DNA from: Tenericutes bacterium ADurb.BinA155
GTDB lineage: Bacteria; Bacillota_I; Bacilli_A; RFN20; CAG-826
Direction of reading: 5' to 3'
Assembly (NCBI GenBank): GCA_002068375.1
Contig: MVZL01000012.1
Location: 1-17,391 of the forward strand
Length of the DNA: 17,391 bases
A model generated the notes under the pieces. That model searched no databases, was not told the DNA's origin, and saw only the letters and a list, made by a program, of their open reading frames with translations. Shown here piece after piece: positions 13,270-17,391 of this stretch. The stretch's first letter is position 1. Each line of letters begins with the position of its first letter. The position numbers were made by a program, and so were the translations under genes.

Positions 13270-14694
13270 TTAGGCGAGATTCTTCGCGGCAATCGCGTGG
13301 GCGAGGGCGCTGAAGAGTTTATCGGGGTCGATCGGCTTGGCGACGTGATCGTTCATCCCGGCTTGGTGGCAGTGCTGGATGTCGACCGGGAAGACGTCGG
13401 CGGTTAAGGCGATGATCGGCACGCTCACGGCATCGGGCCGGTCTAAGGTCCGGATCATTCGGCTCGCTTGGTAGCCATCCATCACCGGCATCCGGACGTC
13501 CATCAAGATCGCATCGAAATGGAAGAGTTCCGATTGCTGGAACATCTTGTAGCCGAGGTCGCCATTTTCGGCGAACACGACTTCCATCTTCTTGCTCTTC
13601 AAAAGCCCGGCGATCACTTCGCGGTTCAAGGCGTTACCTTCGCAGGCTAACACCCGCTTCTCGCGGAGATCTTCGTCCTTATAGGTCGTCTTCGAGGCTT
13701 TGATGGCGGCGGCTTGGGCGGTCGGGAAATGGAAGTGGAGGGTGAAAGTGGTGCCTTGGCCCATCACGCTCTCGCAGCTGATCGTCCCTTTCATCGCTTC
13801 GACTAAAGTCTTCACGATCGAAAGGCCGAGTCCGATCCCCGCGCCTTCATAGCCGGGGCGCTGCTCTTGGGAATAGGGCTCAAAAACATAAGGAAGGAAT
13901 TCCGGCGAGATCCCGATCCCGTCGTCTTTCACTTCGATCTCGGTGTCGGGGGCCCCATCGGCTTGGACCGCTAAGGAAGCGACGCTTAGGCTCACGTGGC
14001 CGCCTTTCGGGGTATATTTGACCGCGTTATTCAGGAGGTTCAATAGGATCTTCTCGAGGTCGAGGCGGTCGGCCATGATGGTCCGGCCCACGAGTTCGTC
14101 ATCGAGGAGGCGGAGTTCGATTTGTTTCGCGGCGGCCGCGGGCTGAACATCATCGACGACTTCCTGAAGCAAAGCGAGGTTATCGATCGGCTCCGGTCGA
14201 AGCTCGATCTTGCCGGCTTCGATCTTCGAAAGCTGCATCGTATCATTAAGCAAATCGCTAAGGAGCCGCCCCGCATTTTCGATCTTCCGGAAATAATCGG
14301 CCCGCTTCTCTGGGTCTTTTTCGGTTTCGGAGAGTTTGGCAAAGCCGATCATCGCATCGAGGGGAGTTCGCATATCGTGGCTGACGTTGCTGAAGAAAAG
14401 ATTTTTGGTGGTCGCGGCTTTTTGGACCGCTAAAAGCTCAGCGGCCTTTGCGGCTTCTGCCGCCTTTTGTTCTTCGAGGGCTTTCTCTTTCTTTTGACGG
14501 GACAAAATGAAGATCAAAAAGCCGACTGAGGCGAGGAGCAAAACAATCAGGATAATGAAGAGGGTGAGAAGGAGCCATCCCGGGATCCCCGCAAAGAAAA
14601 CATCGAGGGAATTTGAGGAACTGCCGCTCGAAGAAAGAACGGAATAACGGAGGCTTTTCAAGGTTGCAATCATGAGGTTAAGGTCGAGGGCCAT
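13270..14694 (-). CDS. Membrane-anchored hybrid histidine kinase
   Basis: 474 residues: a short Ser-rich N-terminus, one TM helix (about 39-65), an Ala/Glu-rich coiled coil (68-95), a HisKA domain with the phospho-acceptor His106 (NVSHDMRTPLDAMIGF), a HATPase domain with N box (LLNNAVKY, 220-227), G1 DDGIGI (258-263) and G2 GAGIGLGLS (284-292), then a receiver domain (about 346-466) with phospho-acceptor Asp399, Thr431 and Lys453. The receiver's acidic pair is Glu352-Gly353 where the family usually has Glu-Asp or Asp-Asp. There is no extracellular sensor domain to speak of and no response regulator gene nearby, so its input and output are unknown. A signal-integrating kinase working with a separate HPt protein is the usual expectation. 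AGGAG lies about eleven bases before the ATG. Confidence 0.92.
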   Translation of the reverse strand: MALDLNLMIATLKSLRYSVLSSSGSSSNSLDVFFAGIPGWLLLTLFIILIVLLLASVGFLIFILSRQKKEKALEEQKAAEAAKAAELLAVQKAATTKNLFFSNVSHDMRTPLDAMIGFAKLSETEKDPEKRADYFRKIENAGRLLSDLLNDTMQLSKIEAGKIELRPEPIDNLALLQEVVDDVQPAAAAKQIELRLLDDELVGRTIMADRLDLEKILLNLLNNAVKYTPKGGHVSLSVASLAVQADGAPDTEIEVKDDGIGISPEFLPYVFEPYSQEQRPGYEGAGIGLGLSIVKTLVEAMKGTISCESVMGQGTTFTLHFHFPTAQAAAIKASKTTYKDEDLREKRVLACEGNALNREVIAGLLKSKKMEVVFAENGDLGYKMFQQSELFHFDAILMDVRMPVMDGYQASRMIRTLDRPDAVSVPIIALTADVFPVDIQHCHQAGMNDHVAKPIDPDKLFSALAHAIAAKNLA

Positions 14695-14783
14695 CGGGGA
14701 AACGCTCCTATATATTGACGGGTTGATTGATTTATTATCGCACCGCGGGCGCGGAGGCGCAACCGACCCAAAAGGGTAGATTT

Positions 14784-14792
14784 TGGTATACC
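14784..14792 (+). promoter_or_regulatory. Possible extended -10 promoter for the gene at 14856
   Basis: TGGTATACC matches an extended -10 (TGN plus TATACC), without a good -35. The start at about 14799 would leave the AAGGGAGGGG site inside the leader. A GATAAT at 14822-14827 is an alternative but would put the start inside that site. Confidence 0.3.
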
Positions 14793-14855
14793 CCCTTGTT
14801 TTTAAACTTGCGGCTAGGCATGATAATAGAAAAGGGAGGGGTAAACCCTAAATTT

Positions 14856-15299
14856 ATGGCAGAAGAAATTGCAGCAGAGAAGAAAGAGCTCCATCCGGTT
14901 AAGGCGTTGATTGAAGGGATTATTTCGCTTGCTGTTTCGCTTGAGTGTCTCGTGTTTCCGATCATTTCGTTGGTCTTCACTTTGAGCTATCAGGCGGCGA
15001 AAAACGGGAATGCGGTCTGCTCGTCGAATGGCGGAACGGGCCACACTTGCAGCTCCGATGAACTTTTGGTTTTAAAGACGGGGCTCATTACGATTGATGT
15101 CGTCTTCCTCATCTTGGGCGTGGCCTTCCTCGTTACGTCCTTAGTCCTCGGCCTCAAAGCGGCGAAATACGGCAAAGAAGCGGCCAGCGAAGGTGGCAAA
15201 GCCAAAGTCGGTCGGATCTTAGGAACCGTCGGATGGATCGTGAGCCTCGTTTGCTTGGTCTTCGTCCTCGGCGCTTCAATCCTCGGCTTCATTCTCTGA
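14856..15299 (+). CDS. Three-TM membrane protein of unknown function
   Basis: 147 residues from the ATG at 14856: a charged N-terminus (MAEEIAAEKKELHPVKA), TM helices at about 21-47, 73-102 and 118-146, and a polar loop between the first two with two Cys in similar settings (VCSSNG at 55 and TCSSDE at 65) that could form a disulfide if outside. I do not recognise a family. The frame is open further up to 14727, but those residues cover non-coding sequence; AAGGGAGGGG lies 14 bases before the chosen ATG, a long spacing. It is followed by a strong terminator, so it is monocistronic. Confidence 0.75.
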   Translation: MAEEIAAEKKELHPVKALIEGIISLAVSLECLVFPIISLVFTLSYQAAKNGNAVCSSNGGTGHTCSSDELLVLKTGLITIDVVFLILGVAFLVTSLVLGLKAAKYGKEAASEGGKAKVGRILGTVGWIVSLVCLVFVLGASILGFIL

Positions 15300-15321
15300 T
15301 TCGTTGATTCTTCGTTCCTTG

Positions 15322-15353
15322 ACCCCGAGCCTTATCGTCTCGGGGTTTTCTTT
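15322..15353 (+). terminator. Terminator before eno
   Basis: ACCCCGAG/CTCGGGGT with a nine-base loop, followed by TTTCTTT. Confidence 0.92.
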
Positions 15354-15386
15354 ATCGTCGTTGTTCCCTCTTTGCTCGCGCCCGCG

Positions 15387-15392
15387 TATAAT
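15387..15392 (+). promoter_or_regulatory. -10 element of the eno promoter
   Basis: Perfect TATAAT; no good -35 at 16-18 bases (TTGTTC is 20 bases away). It gives a leader of about 30 bases containing AAAAGGAG. Confidence 0.6.
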
Positions 15393-15394
15393 AA

Positions 15395-16732
<1,338 letters not shown>

Positions 16733-16753
16733 TTCCTCCTTTTTAGGAACTCC

Positions 16754-16785
16754 AAGGCAAGCCGCTTGGCTTGCCTTTTCTTTTT
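16754..16785 (+). terminator. Terminator of eno
   Basis: Perfect AAGGCAAGCC/GGCTTGCCTT stem with a four-base loop (GCTT), followed by TTCTTTTT. Its 3' arm also contains the -35 of the next gene. Confidence 0.93.
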
Positions 16786-16798
16786 GGCTCTTTATAGT
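16771..16798 (+). promoter_or_regulatory. Promoter of the ZIP transporter gene (leaderless)
   Basis: TTGCCT (16771-16776), 16-base spacer, TATAGT (16793-16798). The start codon follows after eight bases, so transcription should begin at or within two bases of the ATG. Confidence 0.6.
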
Positions 16799-16806
16799 AG
16801 GGACGT

Positions 16807-17391
16807 ATGAATAACGTTTGGCTATCCGTGATTTCGATCGCCGTGATCTTCGTGGCGACAACCTTGGGCTCCTCCTTCGTTTTCTTCTTTCGGAAGAACC
16901 TGACCGATAAGGTCAATAACCTGATCCTTGGCTTTGCCGGCGGCATCATGATCGCCGCGAGCTTCTTTGGGCTACTCCTTCCTTCGATCAAGGAGAGCCA
17001 GGCCCTTTATCCTTCTTGGAGCTATGTGGCCCCGGTCGTCGGTTTCCTTTTCGGGGGCGGCCTCCTTTATCTCCTCGATAAAGTGGTGCCGCATTTCCAC
17101 GAATCCACCGGAACCGAAGAAGGACCGAAAACCCTCGCGATGTCGAAGAATTTCAAGTTCTTCTTAGCGGTGACGATCCATAACATCCCCGAGGGGCTTT
17201 CCGTCGGCTTTGCTTGCGGGCTTGCCTTAAGCGGGAATAGCGAAGCCTTAGGCTACGCGGCCTTAAGCTTAGCGATCGGGATCGCGATCCAAAACGTCCC
17301 GGAAGGCGCGGCGGTCTCGATTCCTCTTTATGGGGAAGGGATGGGGAAAGGCAAAGCCTTCCTCTTTGGGACGATGTCGGGGGTGGTGGAG
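16807..17391 (+). CDS. ZIP-family metal transporter, N-terminal part (3' end outside window)
   Basis: 195 codons are open to the last base of the window. The product has several TM helices (about 5-28, 36-62, 70-90, then two more after 120), a short His-containing loop (VVPHFHESTGTEEG, 97-110), and the two ZIP metal-site helices: TIHNIPEGLSVGFA (about 129-142) and IGIAIQNVPEGAAVSIPLY (about 159-177). The His/Asn/Glu pattern HNxPEG followed by QNxPEG is that of the ZupT/GufA branch, which imports divalent metals such as Zn2+, Fe2+ or Mn2+. No ribosome binding site precedes the ATG, and a good promoter ends eight bases before it. Metal specificity cannot be read from the sequence. Confidence 0.92.
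   Translation, partial: MNNVWLSVISIAVIFVATTLGSSFVFFFRKNLTDKVNNLILGFAGGIMIAASFFGLLLPSIKESQALYPSWSYVAPVVGFLFGGGLLYLLDKVVPHFHESTGTEEGPKTLAMSKNFKFFLAVTIHNIPEGLSVGFACGLALSGNSEALGYAALSLAIGIAIQNVPEGAAVSIPLYGEGMGKGKAFLFGTMSGVVE

Overview
The window (about 17.4 kb, moderate GC, standard code with TGG as Trp and TGA as stop) looks like the chromosome of a member of the Bacillota, probably an uncultured Bacilli/Erysipelotrichia-like lineage. The signs are an infC-rpmI-rplT operon with a structured leader, a T-box in front of thrS, a short ThiI without a rhodanese domain, strong AGGAGG ribosome binding sites, and many simple hairpin-plus-T-tract terminators. The taxonomic statement is inference.

Layout. 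1-1606 (+): the 3' end of a cysteine desulfurase gene overlapping thiI, a sulfur-transfer pair for tRNA thiolation. 1624-1665: shared terminator. 1676-3045 (-): infC-rpmI-rplT with a long structured leader; infC appears to start at an AUC codon. 3046-3412: AT-rich gap with one perfect inverted repeat and a terminator. 3413-4369 (-): a RhuM-Fic/Doc fusion protein preceded by an undescribed-looking structured RNA ending in an intrinsic terminator (about 4428-4668, minus strand). 4729-6385 (+): ogt-type DNA methyltransferase, a LURP-one/YxjI-like protein and a small membrane protein. 6446-10271: iron block, with a DtxR-family regulator (-) divergent from feoA-feoA-feoB, a FeoB-associated Cys-rich peptide and a second DtxR-like winged-helix protein that has lost all metal ligands; two TTAG-N6-CTAA operators lie in the divergent promoter. 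10373-12476 (-): thrS with a compact T-box. 12543-13220 (+): unknown six-TM protein. 13270-14694 (-): hybrid histidine kinase. 14856-15299 (+): unknown three-TM protein. 15428-16732 (+): enolase. 16807-end (+): a ZIP-family metal transporter cut by the window edge, apparently with a leaderless message.

Most of the window is core housekeeping. The best candidates for something new are the minus-strand RNA in front of the RhuM-Fic gene, where GU wobbles in four stems indicate the transcribed strand, and the ligand-less DtxR paralogue at the end of the feo operon. The AUC start of infC, the two possible leaderless genes and the short T-box are smaller points of interest.
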